Assembly (NCBI GenBank): GCA_040380855.1
Contig: JBEIIG010000090.1
Coordinates: forward strand, 1 to 12,930
DNA from: VFMC01 sp040380855
GTDB lineage: Bacteria > Actinomycetota > Acidimicrobiia > Acidimicrobiales > Ilumatobacteraceae
Length of the DNA stretch: 12,930 nt
Direction of reading: 5' to 3'
Position numbers and translations under genes: made by a program. Of the stretch, positions 1 to 5,231 are shown one piece after another; position 1 is the first letter of the stretch; every line of letters starts with the position of its first letter. The notes under the pieces are model-generated. The model did not search any database and was not told where the DNA came from. It saw nothing but the letters and a program-made list of their open reading frames with translations.

Positions 1-214
1 CGAACTCATCCGCCGCCAGGGCCCGTGGCGCAACGTCGAGCACGTCGAACTGGCAACGCTTGCGTGGGTCGCCTGGGGCAACAACCGCCGCCTCCACAGC
101 GAGCTCGGCGACATCCCACCCGCCGAGTTCGAGCACGACTACTACGCTCGAACCCGGAGCCATCAGCAAACCCCAACACCAACCCGGACCTGATGCAAAA
201 GAGCGGCCGGTTCA
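1..214 (+). mobile_element. Right end of an IS3-family insertion sequence (left part outside window)
   Basis: The window opens inside the transposase of an IS3-type element. Just after its stop codon the sequence runs GCAAAAGAGCGGCCGGTTCA, ending at 214. Read inward this is a terminus starting TGAACCG, and IS3-family ends commonly begin with TGA, so 214 is proposed as the outer edge of the right inverted repeat. The left end is not in the window, so neither the inverted-repeat match nor a 3-4 bp target duplication can be tested. The boundary is inference; the presence of the element rests on the transposase fragment. Confidence 0.55.
2..193 (+). CDS. IS3-family transposase (OrfB), C-terminal 63 residues, 5' truncated by window edge
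   Basis: The frame is open from base 2 to a TGA at 191-193. It encodes the end of a DDE (rve/integrase-core) transposase, with the typical IS3 OrfB tail: a GPWRNVEHVELATLAWV stretch, then NNRRLHSELGDIPPAEFE and a tyrosine-rich YY segment. In this family the final Glu of the DDE triad lies upstream of this stretch, beyond the window edge. The RRLHS...PP.E pattern is characteristic of actinobacterial IS3 members. The last residues (QQTPTPTRT) look like an unconserved tail running up to the element's end. The protein would catalyse cut-and-paste or circle-mediated transposition with a frameshift-fused OrfA, which is not visible here. It is complete at the 3' end; whether the element is active cannot be judged. 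Confidence 0.85.
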   Translation, partial: ELIRRQGPWRNVEHVELATLAWVAWGNNRRLHSELGDIPPAEFEHDYYARTRSHQQTPTPTRT

Positions 215-219
215 CAAGG

Positions 220-339
220 TCGGAGTCGGAGTCGGAGCCAGAGCCGAAGTCGGAGCCGAAGTCGGGATCGGGATCGGGATCGGGATCGGGATCGGGATCG
301 GGATCGGGATCGAAACCGAAATCGAAATCGAAATCGGAA
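220..339. repeat. Hexanucleotide tandem array, 20 units, consensus YCGRRR
   Basis: A strict 6-bp period runs for 120 bp. The units are TCGGAG x3, CCAGAG, CCGAAG, TCGGAG, CCGAAG, then eight perfect TCGGGA units (262-309), then TCGAAA, CCGAAA, TCGAAA x2 and TCGGAA, ended by TGA. Purine content is strongly skewed to this strand. The array starts 5 bp beyond the proposed IS end and stops about 50 bp before the methyltransferase start. It reads as alternating dipeptides (Ser-Glu, Ser-Gly, Ser-Lys or, antisense, Asp-Pro/Asp-Phe), but no frame has a convincing gene around it, so it is taken as non-coding. The homogeneous centre with degenerate flanks fits replication slippage. Confidence 0.9.
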
Positions 340-376
340 TGACGTGACCGGACTCCGGCCTCGGGAGGCGGGCGGC

Positions 377-384
377 GGTACGGT
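377..384 (+). promoter_or_regulatory. Candidate -10 region (GGTACGGT) for the methyltransferase gene
   Basis: TACGGT at 379-384 fits the actinobacterial TANNNT -10 pattern. It lies 9 bp before the ATG at 394, which would give a leaderless or nearly leaderless transcript, in line with the absence of a Shine-Dalgarno sequence. No recognisable -35 is seen 16-19 bp upstream. The same octamer GGTACGGT occurs in front of the lipoprotein and marR genes. Confidence 0.35.
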
Positions 385-393
385 GCGAGCGCC

Positions 394-1266
394 ATGACCC
401 CGGCCGCTGACCATTACGCCGACCCCGCCGACCCCGCCGACCCCGCCCACCCCGCCCACCCCGCCGACCTGAGCCCCGACGAGCTGAGCCCCGACGAGCT
501 GAGCCTCGACCGGCTGACGGCGGACGTGTCGGTGTTCCAGCGCAAGAAGGGGCACCGCTTCTCGTCCGACGACGTGATCACGGCGTGGGCGTCGATGCAG
601 GTGTGTCCCACCCCGGAGCGGGTGCTCGACCTCGGTTGCGGGCTCGGCTCGGTGCTGCTGCACCTGGCCTGGTCGGTACCGGCGGCGACGCTGGTGGGCG
701 TGGAGGTGCAGGACGTCTCGTTCGCCCTGCTGCAACGCAACGTCGCCCACAACGGGCTCGGCGAGCGGGTGGCCATCCACCACGGCGACTTCCGCGATCC
801 GGCGCTGCAGCAGCTCCTGCAGGCCGACGGCCCGTTCCCCCTCGTGACGGGCACCCCGCCCTACTTCCCCCCCGGCACCGCCAGCCATGCCGACGACGAG
901 CAGCGCACCCGTGCCCGCGTGGAGACCCGGGGCGGGATCGAGGCCTACATCGAGACCGGTGCCCGACAGCTGGCCGACGACGGGTGGCTGGTGGTGTGCG
1001 GCGATGCCGATGCCGAGCCACGCCTGCACGCGGCAGCCGATGCCGAGGGGCTGGCCGTGTGCGCCCGGTATGTCGTGATCCCCCGTGAACACCGTCCTCC
1101 GCTGTTCAGCGTGTGGGCCCTGCGGCACGCCACCCGCGGCGGGAGCCGAACCGACCACGTGCTCACCCTGCGCGACGAGCAGGGTGAGCGCACCACCGAT
1201 GCGAAGATGCTCCGCGCCTTCAGCGGCTTCCCCGAAGCAACGACTCCGAACGAGACCCCGAGCTAG
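394..1266 (+). CDS. tRNA1(Val) adenine-37 N6-methyltransferase-like protein (TrmN6/YfiC, COG4123 type)
   Basis: This 290-residue protein is a class I SAM-dependent methyltransferase. Residues 1-40 are a low-complexity, repeat-encoded extension (ADP/AHP triplets, then SPDEL repeats). The family-like part begins near residue 44 with a QRKKGHRFSSDD segment resembling the TrmN6 N-terminus. Motif I is LDLGCGLGSVL (78-88), the SAM-binding glycine loop, and GVEVQ (102-106) would hold the ribose-binding acidic residue. Motif IV reads GTPPYF (153-158), where N6-adenine methyltransferases normally have N/D/S-PP-Y/F, so Thr replaces the catalytic Asn. The rest of the fold (GGxxxYIETGARQLADDGWLVV) is conserved in pattern. 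The likely target is an adenine in tRNA or another nucleic acid, but the Thr leaves the target and activity open. ATG 394 has no SD; a TACGGT -10 lies 9 bp upstream. A later start inside the repeats is possible. Its stop overlaps that of the convergent GMC gene. Confidence 0.75.
   Translation: MTPAADHYADPADPADPAHPAHPADLSPDELSPDELSLDRLTADVSVFQRKKGHRFSSDDVITAWASMQVCPTPERVLDLGCGLGSVLLHLAWSVPAATLVGVEVQDVSFALLQRNVAHNGLGERVAIHHGDFRDPALQQLLQADGPFPLVTGTPPYFPPGTASHADDEQRTRARVETRGGIEAYIETGARQLADDGWLVVCGDADAEPRLHAAADAEGLAVCARYVVIPREHRPPLFSVWALRHATRGGSRTDHVLTLRDEQGERTTDAKMLRAFSGFPEATTPNETPS
421..513. repeat. Coding tandem repeats at the methyltransferase N-terminus (9-bp x5, then 15-bp x3)
   Basis: Five 9-bp units of SACCCCGCC (421-465) encode DPA/HPA. 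After four bases, three 15-bp units of CTGAGCCCCGACGAG type (469-513, the third degenerate) encode LSPDE, LSPDE and LSLDR. Both unit lengths are multiples of three, so copy-number changes keep the frame. The segment precedes the first family-like residues and is probably a disordered tail of variable length. Confidence 0.85.
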
Positions 1267-2711
1267 TCGCCCGCCAGGATGAAGTCGGCGATCCGCTCGC
1301 CGATCATCACCGTGGGCAGGTTCGTGTTCGCCCGCGAGATGCTGGGCATGATCGACGCATCGGCCACCCGCACGTTCGGCATGCCGTGCAGCCGGCCTCG
1401 CGCATCGACCACGGCCAGCGGCCCCTCGCCCATCGCGCAACTTCCCGCCGGGTGGTAGTAGTGCGCGACGGTGTCGTGGAACGCCGCGTCGTCGCTCATG
1501 TCCGTGACCCGCTCGCCGAGCACCGACGCCAACTGCGGATGCGCGAACAACTGCTCGGCCAGCGCCACACCGTCGCGCATCACGGCGAGATCGTGACCCT
1601 CGGGGTCGCTGAGATAGCGGTGGTCGAGGAACGGATGCGCCTCGGGATCAGGCGAGGTGATGTGCACCACACCACGACTGCGCGGGTTCACGCACGACAC
1701 CTCGATGTGCACGCGGCCGTAGAGCACGCTGGTCTGGTTGCTGGCGCACACCGGGAACACGTGCAGGTCGTAGCGACCGTCGGCCGAGTGGCTCGACACG
1801 AACTTGCCGAGGGTCTGCTCCTCGGGCAGGTACCCGGCGGCCGACGCCTCGTCGAGCCACTGCTGCAGCTGCGCGCCCACAGCACGGTCGGCGTGCACCA
1901 TCGGATGGTCGTGCAGGTTCGCCCCCACGCCAGGCAGCGCATGCACCGGCTCGATACCAGCGGCTCGCAGCACGGCGGGGTCGCCCACCCCGGAACGCTC
2001 GAGCACACCGGGCGAGCCGTAGGCACCGGCAGCCAGCACCAGGGCGCCCGCCTCGATCGTGAGCAGCTCACCGTGACGGATCACGTGCAAGCGAACCCCG
2101 TCGGCACCCGACTCCAGGCGGTCGACGATCGCCTCGTCGAGCACCCGCACCCGGTCGCGCACCGGGTCGAGATAGGCAAAGGCCGCGCTCCAGCGGGTCG
2201 TCCCCACCACGTTCACCGTCTCGAGCCCGAACGACGGCCCGGCGTCGAGATCGCACAAGTCGCTGGCGATCGGCCAACCCAACGCCTCGGCCGCCAACAG
2301 GCAGCGCTCGTGGAACGGGCCGGCCTCGTGTCGTTCGTAGGCGCGTACCCGCATCCGCCGCACCACCCGGTCGAACACCGGGGCCACCTCGTCGCCGGTC
2401 CAACCGGGCAGGCCCCAGTCGCTGTACTCCTGGCGTTGCCCCACGGCGGCGATGGCCCCGTTGTGGGCACTGCACCCGCCGATGATGCGAGCCCGCTCGA
2501 ACCGCCACCGACCCGAGGCATAGCCCCAGTCGTGCGACTCGACCGGCATCATCCGCGCGTCGAGGAACTCCTCGGGCCAACGGCCGGAGTCGACGGCGCC
2601 GTAGTCGGGCCCGGCCTCGACGAGCAGCACGTCGCAGCCCGCCTCGGCAAGTCGCCCGGCGACCGCACATCCGCCCGAACCGCCACCCACCACCACATAC
2701 TCGGCACGCAT
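1263..2711 (-). CDS. GMC-family FAD-dependent oxidoreductase
   Basis: This 482-residue flavoprotein belongs to the glucose-methanol-choline oxidoreductase family, slightly short for it (usually 500-560). The N-terminal FAD-binding motif is VVVGGGSGG (6-14), followed by VEAGPDYG (31-38), whose Glu binds the FAD ribose. The FAD-attachment/GMC signature region is IIGGCSAHNGAIA (76-88). A second FAD-domain stretch, VLAAGAYGSPGVLERSGVG (225-243), is typical. The C-terminal active site has YYHPAGSCAMG (418-428) with catalytic His420 and SRANTNLPT (459-467) with Asn462 at the second catalytic position. The enzyme should oxidise an alcohol to aldehyde or ketone in the cytoplasm; no signal peptide is seen and the substrate is unknown. 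It is the last gene of a minus-strand run behind the lipoprotein gene, separated from it only by a tandem array. ATG 2711 sits directly before the Rossmann strand, which supports this start; the SD is weak. Confidence 0.9.
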   Translation of the reverse strand: MRAEYVVVGGGSGGCAVAGRLAEAGCDVLLVEAGPDYGAVDSGRWPEEFLDARMMPVESHDWGYASGRWRFERARIIGGCSAHNGAIAAVGQRQEYSDWGLPGWTGDEVAPVFDRVVRRMRVRAYERHEAGPFHERCLLAAEALGWPIASDLCDLDAGPSFGLETVNVVGTTRWSAAFAYLDPVRDRVRVLDEAIVDRLESGADGVRLHVIRHGELLTIEAGALVLAAGAYGSPGVLERSGVGDPAVLRAAGIEPVHALPGVGANLHDHPMVHADRAVGAQLQQWLDEASAAGYLPEEQTLGKFVSSHSADGRYDLHVFPVCASNQTSVLYGRVHIEVSCVNPRSRGVVHITSPDPEAHPFLDHRYLSDPEGHDLAVMRDGVALAEQLFAHPQLASVLGERVTDMSDDAAFHDTVAHYYHPAGSCAMGEGPLAVVDARGRLHGMPNVRVADASIMPSISRANTNLPTVMIGERIADFILAGD

Positions 2712-2720
2712 GGCCCCATC

Positions 2721-2786
2721 ATCGCAGGGTGGCCGTCATCGCAGGGCACCGTTATCGCAGGGCACCGTTATCGCAGGGGCCCCGTC
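2721..2786. repeat. Tandem array of four 16-17 bp units filling the lipoprotein-GMC gap
   Basis: On the plus strand the units begin ATCGCAGGG at 2721, 2738, 2754 and 2770. The two central units are identical (ATCGCAGGGCACCGTT) and the outer ones carry small changes and one extra base. A partial fifth unit runs into the lipoprotein stop codon. In the direction of transcription (minus) each central unit reads AACGGTGCCCTGCGAT, so a TGCGATAAC string (extended -10-like) recurs at unit junctions. The array makes up nearly the whole 76-bp gap and ends about 10 bp before the GMC start codon. Its function is unknown; it may be slippage DNA or a repeated binding or promoter element. Confidence 0.85.
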
Positions 2787-2787
2787 A

Positions 2788-3579
2788 TCACGCCGGGATC
2801 ACGGTGCGCCACAGGACGGTGTTGTCGACCTTCAGGTCGCTACCCCAGATGAGCGCAGCCGACGAGTCCCACGAGATGGTGTCGTAACCGTCCTTCGCGC
2901 CAACCTCCTCGGGTGTGTACACCGAGGCCGTCTGCCAGGTGGAGTCGTCAAAGTCGGCCGCGGTCCAGCCGTCGGGTTCGGCGATCACCTCGAACTGGCA
3001 GTCGGTGTCGGGGTCGGCCGAGCCGGCGCAGTCGGTGTTCAGCGGCGCCCGGTGCACCACGAGGCCCCGCCAGTCGGCACCGGTGACGGCGACCACCGCA
3101 CCCGTTGCGGTATCGGTGAATTGGGCGATGAACCCGCCGTCGCCCATCTGCTGGTTCGACTCACCGATGTACTCCAGGCCGCTGTCGGTCTCCTTGAAAT
3201 CCTTGGTGACCATCGCGATGGTGAGCGGATACGCGGCCTCGAACGTGAACGTGTCGGCGTTGAACGAGCGCTCGGTGGTGATAGACACCGAGTCCTCTCC
3301 CACCAACTCGCCGTTCACGTACAGCGAGAACCAGTTGTCGGCCCACACCTCGGCGGTGAACGTGCTGGTGGCGCCGACCACCGTCGTGGCGGCCGGCTCC
3401 GTCACGGCGACCGGCTCCGTCGCGGCGACCGCCGTCGTGGCGACCACCGTCGTGACGACCGGTGCCGTCGTGACGACCGACTCCATCGTGGCGACCGGGT
3501 CGGCTGCGTCGGACGAGCACGCCGCCAGGCCCACCAGGCAGATTGCCGTCGTCGCAGCGAAGGAGATGGGTCGGTTCAT
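2788..3579 (-). CDS. Secreted lipoprotein with Thr/Val/Ala linker and unassigned C-terminal domain
   Basis: This 263-residue protein has a type II signal peptide: positive MNRP start, hydrophobic core and lipobox LAAC with Cys21 as the lipidation site. Residues 25-72 are a low-complexity Ala/Thr/Val linker built of TTVVA-like repeats, which would hold the folded part away from the membrane. The C-terminal domain (about 73-263) contains NWFSLYVNGELVGEDS (82-97), a pattern seen in galactose-binding-like jelly rolls, two cysteines (184 and 194) that could pair, and Trp-rich strands ending LWRTVIPA. I do not recognise a named family. The frame stays open upstream to 3708, but the start at 3579 is chosen because of the signal peptide and a GAGGA SD (3587-3591) 7 bp upstream. 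It is followed by the tandem array and the GMC gene and may be co-transcribed with it. It may bind a sugar or other ligand at the cell surface; this is inference. Confidence 0.85.
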   Translation of the reverse strand: MNRPISFAATTAICLVGLAACSSDAADPVATMESVVTTAPVVTTVVATTAVAATEPVAVTEPAATTVVGATSTFTAEVWADNWFSLYVNGELVGEDSVSITTERSFNADTFTFEAAYPLTIAMVTKDFKETDSGLEYIGESNQQMGDGGFIAQFTDTATGAVVAVTGADWRGLVVHRAPLNTDCAGSADPDTDCQFEVIAEPDGWTAADFDDSTWQTASVYTPEEVGAKDGYDTISWDSSAALIWGSDLKVDNTVLWRTVIPA

Positions 3580-3586
3580 GGTGCAG

Positions 3587-3591
3587 TCCTC
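3587..3591 (-). promoter_or_regulatory. Ribosome-binding site GAGGA deciding the lipoprotein start
   Basis: GAGGA on the minus strand lies 7 bp before the ATG at 3579. It favours this start, which also gives a proper lipoprotein signal peptide, over the longer open frame that reaches 3708. Confidence 0.7.
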
Positions 3592-3649
3592 GTACAGGGT
3601 TCGGTCGGATCGGAGACGTGTGTGGCCGTGACTCGACCTCACGAAGGGC

Positions 3650-3657
3650 ACCGTACC
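3650..3657 (-). promoter_or_regulatory. Candidate -10 region (GGTACGGT) upstream of the lipoprotein gene
   Basis: TACGGT on the minus strand (3655 to 3650) is preceded by GG, as in two other upstream regions of this window. It would give a leader of roughly 65 nt before the ATG at 3579, consistent with that gene using an SD. No clear -35 hexamer is visible at the right distance. Confidence 0.3.
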
Positions 3658-3671
3658 GGCGGCAGGTAAGA

Positions 3672-3689
3672 GCCCGGTGAGAGCCGGGC
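3672..3689 (-). terminator. GC hairpin after marR, possible weak terminator
   Basis: GCCCGG (3672-3677) pairs perfectly with CCGGGC (3684-3689) around a 6-nt loop, 25 bp beyond the marR stop. The following bases in transcription direction (TCTTACC) are only weakly T-rich, so intrinsic termination is uncertain. It could partly insulate the lipoprotein gene from marR transcription. Confidence 0.35.
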
Positions 3690-3714
3690 GAGCAGCGAGT
3701 GTGACCACGCCGCC

Positions 3715-4212
3715 TCAGCCGGAGCCGAGGGCCTCGAGCAAGCGGGAAAGGCTGCGGTCGAGCGCGGCACGATCGCGGTCGCTGATCGACCCGATCATCT
3801 CGTCGTCGGCCGCCGCCACCACCTCGATGGCCTGATCGACCAGGCGGCGGCCTGCCGGGGTGAGGTGCACCAGCGAACTGCGCCGGTCGGCCGGGTCGGC
3901 TTCGCGGGCGATGAACCCCATCTTCTCCAGACGGAGCAGCCGATTGGTGAGCCCGCTGGGCGAGATCATCGTGACCGCGGCGATCTCGGTGGGGGTGACC
4001 CGTGCGGTTCGGCCATTGCGTCGCAGCGTGGCCAACACGTCGAACTCGCCCACGGCCAGACCCAGTGGCGCGAGTCGGTCCTCGAGTCGGGTCAGCACCG
4101 CCTTCGCCACGGCACCGAGACGCAGCACCGTGTGCATCGACCGGAAGTCGATGTCGGGACGTTCCGCGGCCCAGGTGTCGACGGTGGCGTCGACGATGTT
4201 CGGCGTGCTCAC
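3715..4212 (-). CDS. MarR-family transcriptional regulator, divergent from the oxidative operon
   Basis: This 165-residue protein has typical MarR length and pattern. An N-terminal dimerisation helix lies at about 24-50. The winged helix-turn-helix covers about 53-121: EFDVLATLRR, VTPTEIAAV, recognition helix ISPSGLTNRLLRLEKMG (83-99), and the wing with DRRSSLVHLTPAG (109-121), the family's conserved D-R wing motif. A C-terminal helix (about 122-163) completes the dimer. Such proteins repress by binding a palindrome and release on binding aromatic or phenolic ligands. The frame is open far upstream, but that stretch is the antisense shadow of the dioxygenase gene. GTG 4212 is chosen because the protein then begins with a normal MarR N-terminus and the codon sits 7 bp after a TACGGT -10 (leaderless reading). 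A 21-bp palindrome in the shared intergenic region is its likely operator, and its likely regulon is the divergent operon. Confidence 0.88.
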   Translation of the reverse strand: MSTPNIVDATVDTWAAERPDIDFRSMHTVLRLGAVAKAVLTRLEDRLAPLGLAVGEFDVLATLRRNGRTARVTPTEIAAVTMISPSGLTNRLLRLEKMGFIAREADPADRRSSLVHLTPAGRRLVDQAIEVVAAADDEMIGSISDRDRAALDRSLSRLLEALGSG

Positions 4213-4219
4213 ACCCCCA

Positions 4220-4249
4220 ACCGTACCTGGCGGAACACCGTCATGTCCT
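4220..4249 (-). promoter_or_regulatory. Predicted marR promoter (AGGACA-18-TACGGT)
   Basis: On the minus strand AGGACA (4249-4244, 4 of 6 to TTGACA) is 18 bp from TACGGT (4225-4220). A transcription start 7 bp on would be about 4213, next to the GTG at 4212, predicting a leaderless mRNA. The -35 abuts the -35 of the opposite promoter. Confidence 0.45.
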
Positions 4250-4279
4250 TTGACGTCGAATAGTTCGATGTCGTACCAT
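4250..4279 (+). promoter_or_regulatory. Predicted operon promoter (TTGACG-18-TACCAT), leaderless start
   Basis: TTGACG (4250-4255, 5 of 6 to TTGACA) is 18 bp from TACCAT (4274-4279, 4 of 6 to TATAAT). The predicted start, 7 bp downstream, falls on the A of ATG 4286, so the operon mRNA would be leaderless; no SD precedes this ATG. The spacer and part of the -35 lie inside the palindrome, which fits repression by exclusion of RNA polymerase. Confidence 0.55.
4252..4272. promoter_or_regulatory. Putative MarR operator, 21-bp imperfect palindrome
   Basis: Half-sites GACGTCGAA (4252-4260) and TTCGATGTC (4264-4272) are inverted around TAG, with 8 of 9 positions complementary. Size and symmetry suit a winged-helix dimer. 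It is the only clear dyad seen between marR and the dioxygenase gene and overlaps the forward promoter. Binding by the neighbouring MarR is inferred from position. Confidence 0.55.
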
Positions 4280-4285
4280 CTCACC

Positions 4286-5215
4286 ATGTCGACCCCGATC
4301 ATCCGTGTCCGCGACGTCGCCTTTCCACGCTTCCAGGCACCCGACCTCGACGTGATGGAACAGTTCCTCGAGGCCTTCGGCATGGTGCGTTCCGCCCGCA
4401 CCGATGAGGCGCTGTACATGCGCGGCACCGACCCGGCGCACCACGTGCATGTGACCCACCGCGGCGAGCCGGCGTTCCTGGGTCTCGCCTTCCAGTCCAC
4501 CCTCGCCGACCTGCACACGCTGTCGGCGGCCACGGGAGTGCCGGTGACCGACCTCGACGAGCCGGGCGGCGGCCAGGTGGTGCACCTCACCGACCCCGAT
4601 GGGCGCATCGTCGACGTCGTCGCCGGCATCGCCACGCTCGAACCTCTGCCGCTGCGTCAGCACGCCGCGCTGAACACCGGTGCCGAGCGCACCCGGGTCG
4701 ACACGCTGCAACGCGTGGCCGCCGGGCCCAGTCAGGTGAAGCGGTTCGGGCACTCGGCCATCAAGACCACCTCACTCGGCACCCTCGCCGGGTGGTACGC
4801 CGACACACTCGGCCTGCTGGTGTCGGACGACATGTACGTCGAGTCGCCCGAGGCACCGATGGGTCGGTTCATGCGCTGCGACCGTGGCGACGAGGGCGCC
4901 GACCACCACTCGTTGCTCGTCCTCGAAACCGGTGAGGTGCGCCTCGGCCACTGCGCCTGGGAGGTGGCCGACTTCGACGACCTGATGGCCGGGCGCGAGG
5001 TGCTCACCCGCCACGGCGCACGCCACTACTGGGGTGTGGGGCGCCACATCCTCGGAGGCCCGGTGTTCGCCTACTGGAAGGATCCGCTCGGCTTCACCGT
5101 CGAGCACTGGACCGACAGCGACCTGCTCACCGCCTCCACCCCGCCGGCCGCGCACTCGATCTTCGCCGGTATCAACCAGTGGGGCCCCAACCCCCCGGCC
5201 GACCTCGACTTCTGA
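4286..5215 (+). CDS. Type I extradiol (catechol 2,3-type) ring-cleavage dioxygenase, VOC superfamily
   Basis: This 309-residue two-domain protein is of the 2,3-dihydroxybiphenyl/catechol dioxygenase type. The N-terminal VOC domain (about 5-115) is structural; the C-terminal domain (about 152-280) is catalytic. The Fe(II) ligands of the 2-His-1-Glu triad are visible: His156 in FGHSAIK, His207 or 208 in DHHSL, and Glu273 in GFTVEHW. The family's HYWGVGRHILGGPVFAYWKDP stretch (from His247) supplies the conserved second-shell His and Tyr. It would cleave the ring of a catechol next to the two hydroxyls using O2. As first gene of the operon it is followed 16 bp later by an SDR, then a ring hydroxylase that could make its substrate. 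An in-frame ATG at 4268 exists but lies inside the palindrome; 4286 matches the predicted transcription start. The exact substrate is unknown. Confidence 0.88.
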   Translation: MSTPIIRVRDVAFPRFQAPDLDVMEQFLEAFGMVRSARTDEALYMRGTDPAHHVHVTHRGEPAFLGLAFQSTLADLHTLSAATGVPVTDLDEPGGGQVVHLTDPDGRIVDVVAGIATLEPLPLRQHAALNTGAERTRVDTLQRVAAGPSQVKRFGHSAIKTTSLGTLAGWYADTLGLLVSDDMYVESPEAPMGRFMRCDRGDEGADHHSLLVLETGEVRLGHCAWEVADFDDLMAGREVLTRHGARHYWGVGRHILGGPVFAYWKDPLGFTVEHWTDSDLLTASTPPAAHSIFAGINQWGPNPPADLDF

Positions 5216-5231
5216 CGGGCAGGACGCACTG

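Noticed and set aside
262..309. CRISPR-like or iteron interpretation of the TCGGGA repeats
   Set aside because: The units are contiguous without spacers and no replication gene or AT-rich region is next to them.
6..395. Minus-strand frame with Asp-Phe/Asp-Pro repeats over the hexamer array
   Set aside because: Any frame through a 6-bp repeat without stops stays open; it has no other protein-like content and overlaps the IS end antisense.
3580..3708. Upstream extension of the lipoprotein frame to 3708
   Set aside because: It would bury the signal peptide 43 residues inside the protein; GAGGA before ATG 3579 and the lipobox fix the start.
4213..4635. Long open frame upstream of marR on the minus strand
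   Set aside because: It is antisense to the dioxygenase gene and covers the promoter region; MarR length and motifs fit a start at 4212.
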